Shown one piece after another: positions 63,280 through 64,000 of a stretch of 64,000 bases of DNA. Each line of letters starts with the position of its first letter. Positions within the stretch are counted from its first letter, which is position 1. The translations under genes and the position numbers were made by a program. The stretch covers positions 124,001 to 188,000 of the forward strand of contig JAEWAK010000060.1 in the NCBI GenBank assembly GCA_023391695.1, in the 5' to 3' direction. The notes under the pieces were generated by a model, which ran no database searches, was not told the DNA's origin, and was given only the letters and a program-made list of their open reading frames with translations. Origin of the DNA: Bacillota bacterium. GTDB taxonomy: Bacteria; Bacillota; Clostridia; Lachnospirales; Lachnospiraceae.

Positions 63280-64000
63280 ATCTTATATTTTTCCTGATAT
63301 GTTTTATTGCTTCCGTTATTGGGGCAATTTGCGGAATCGGAGGGGGAATAATAATCAAGCCGGCCTTGGATGCTTTGGGAACAATGAGTGTTACAGCCAT
63401 AAGTTTTTTATCAGGCTGTACCGTACTTTCCATGACCGGCTATACCGTTATCCGGTCGAAGCTGGAAGGCGTTTCGAATATCAATATGAAAACCGGAACA
63501 CCACTGGCCGTTGGAGCAGCTTTTGGCGGTATAGCCGGTAAAATGTTATTTGAAAGTCTGGCATCCGTATTCCCCGATAAAAACATGATTGGAGCCATAC
63601 AGGCCGCATGCCTGCTGATTATCACAATTGGAACCTTAATTTACGCTTTGAACCGGTCAGGAATTAAAACCTATCAAATGACAAATCTGCCGACGTGCCT
63701 GGTTTTAGGCAGTATATTGGGTATTCTGTCATCATTTCTGGGGATTGGAGGAGGACCCGTTAATCTGGTGATTTTATACTATTTCTTTTCCATGCCTACG
63801 AAGGCGGCAGCTGAAAATTCCCTGTATATCATATTGTTTTCTCAGCTTACAAGCCTGATAAGCACCTTATATTCAGGTAATATACCCCGGTTTCAGCCCG
63901 GTTTGCTGATTCTGATGATAGTGGCAGGGATAGCCGGGGGCGTATGCGGGAGAAAGATTAATAAAAAAATAGATGAAAATCTGGTCGATAAATTATCAGT
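63276..64000 (+). CDS. TauE/SafE family anion exporter (3' end cut off)
   Basis: A frame open from ATG 63276 to the right edge of the window (241 codons visible), preceded by AAGGAG at 63262-63267. The protein has about seven hydrophobic segments so far, and the two TauE/SafE repeats each begin with a Gly-rich loop: A-I-C-G-I-G-G-G-I and S-F-L-G-I-G-G-G-P. This family exports sulfite, sulfate, sulfoacetate or other small anions. The four-base overlap with a sulfatase strongly suggests removal of the sulfate released in the cytoplasm. The substrate is inference. Confidence 0.88.
   Translation, partial: MNLIFFLICFIASVIGAICGIGGGIIIKPALDALGTMSVTAISFLSGCTVLSMTGYTVIRSKLEGVSNINMKTGTPLAVGAAFGGIAGKMLFESLASVFPDKNMIGAIQAACLLIITIGTLIYALNRSGIKTYQMTNLPTCLVLGSILGILSSFLGIGGGPVNLVILYYFFSMPTKAAAENSLYIILFSQLTSLISTLYSGNIPRFQPGLLILMIVAGIAGGVCGRKINKKIDENLVDKLS

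Overview
The window looks like chromosomal DNA from a Gram-positive, gut- or plant-litter-type clostridium of the Lachnospiraceae kind. The reasons are strong AGGAGG ribosome binding sites, frequent TTG and GTG starts, lipoproteins with LxAC lipoboxes, YesM/YesN two-component pairs, and many AraC, DeoR and TetR regulators beside sugar-catabolic genes. The genus cannot be fixed from this sequence alone. I see no rRNA, tRNA, CRISPR array, transposase or phage gene.

Layout. 1-3.2 kb: the end of an amino-acid ABC importer (lipoprotein plus two permeases) and a cytidylate-kinase-like gene. 3.2-5.3 kb: a secreted PL9 pectate lyase behind a long hairpin-rich leader. 5.3-9.4 kb: a DeoR regulator, an oxidoreductase/sugar-isomerase pair and a histidine phosphatase. 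9.5-20.3 kb: an uncharacterised module of MoxR AAA+ ATPase, DUF5682 protein, VWA protein, double-SWIM protein, small helical protein and giant DUF4132 protein, related in content to the E. coli yeh cluster (yehI/K/L/M/P/Q). A dispersed repeat whose hairpin core is flipped between two copies lies inside this module and about 1 kb beyond it. 20.4-34 kb: scattered regulators, transporters and oxidoreductases (AraC, two Gfo/Idh/MocA-type and SDR-type enzymes, AI-2E transporter, two EamA transporters, acyltransferase, two TetR, LysR), a repeat-rich RDF microprotein and a truncated ABC ATPase remnant.

34-64 kb is a glycan-utilisation region. An AraC regulator diverges from GH2, followed by a GH106-like enzyme, a CE12-like esterase, a CE4-like deacetylase and GH43, then an FAH-family hydrolase. 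A YesM/YesN-type sensor and regulator precede five Cys-type sulfatases, an Rbs-like sugar ABC importer (ATPase, permease, lipoprotein, permease), and a TauE/SafE exporter that runs off the right edge.

How it may work together (inference): none of the glycosidases, esterases or sulfatases after 34 kb has a signal peptide. The ABC importer would bring in sulfated or acylated oligosaccharides, cytoplasmic sulfatases and glycosidases would strip them, and the TauE/SafE protein, translationally coupled to the last sulfatase, would export the released sulfate or sulfite. The only clearly secreted enzyme is the PL9 lyase. The sulfatase-maturating enzyme that Cys-type sulfatases need is not in the window.
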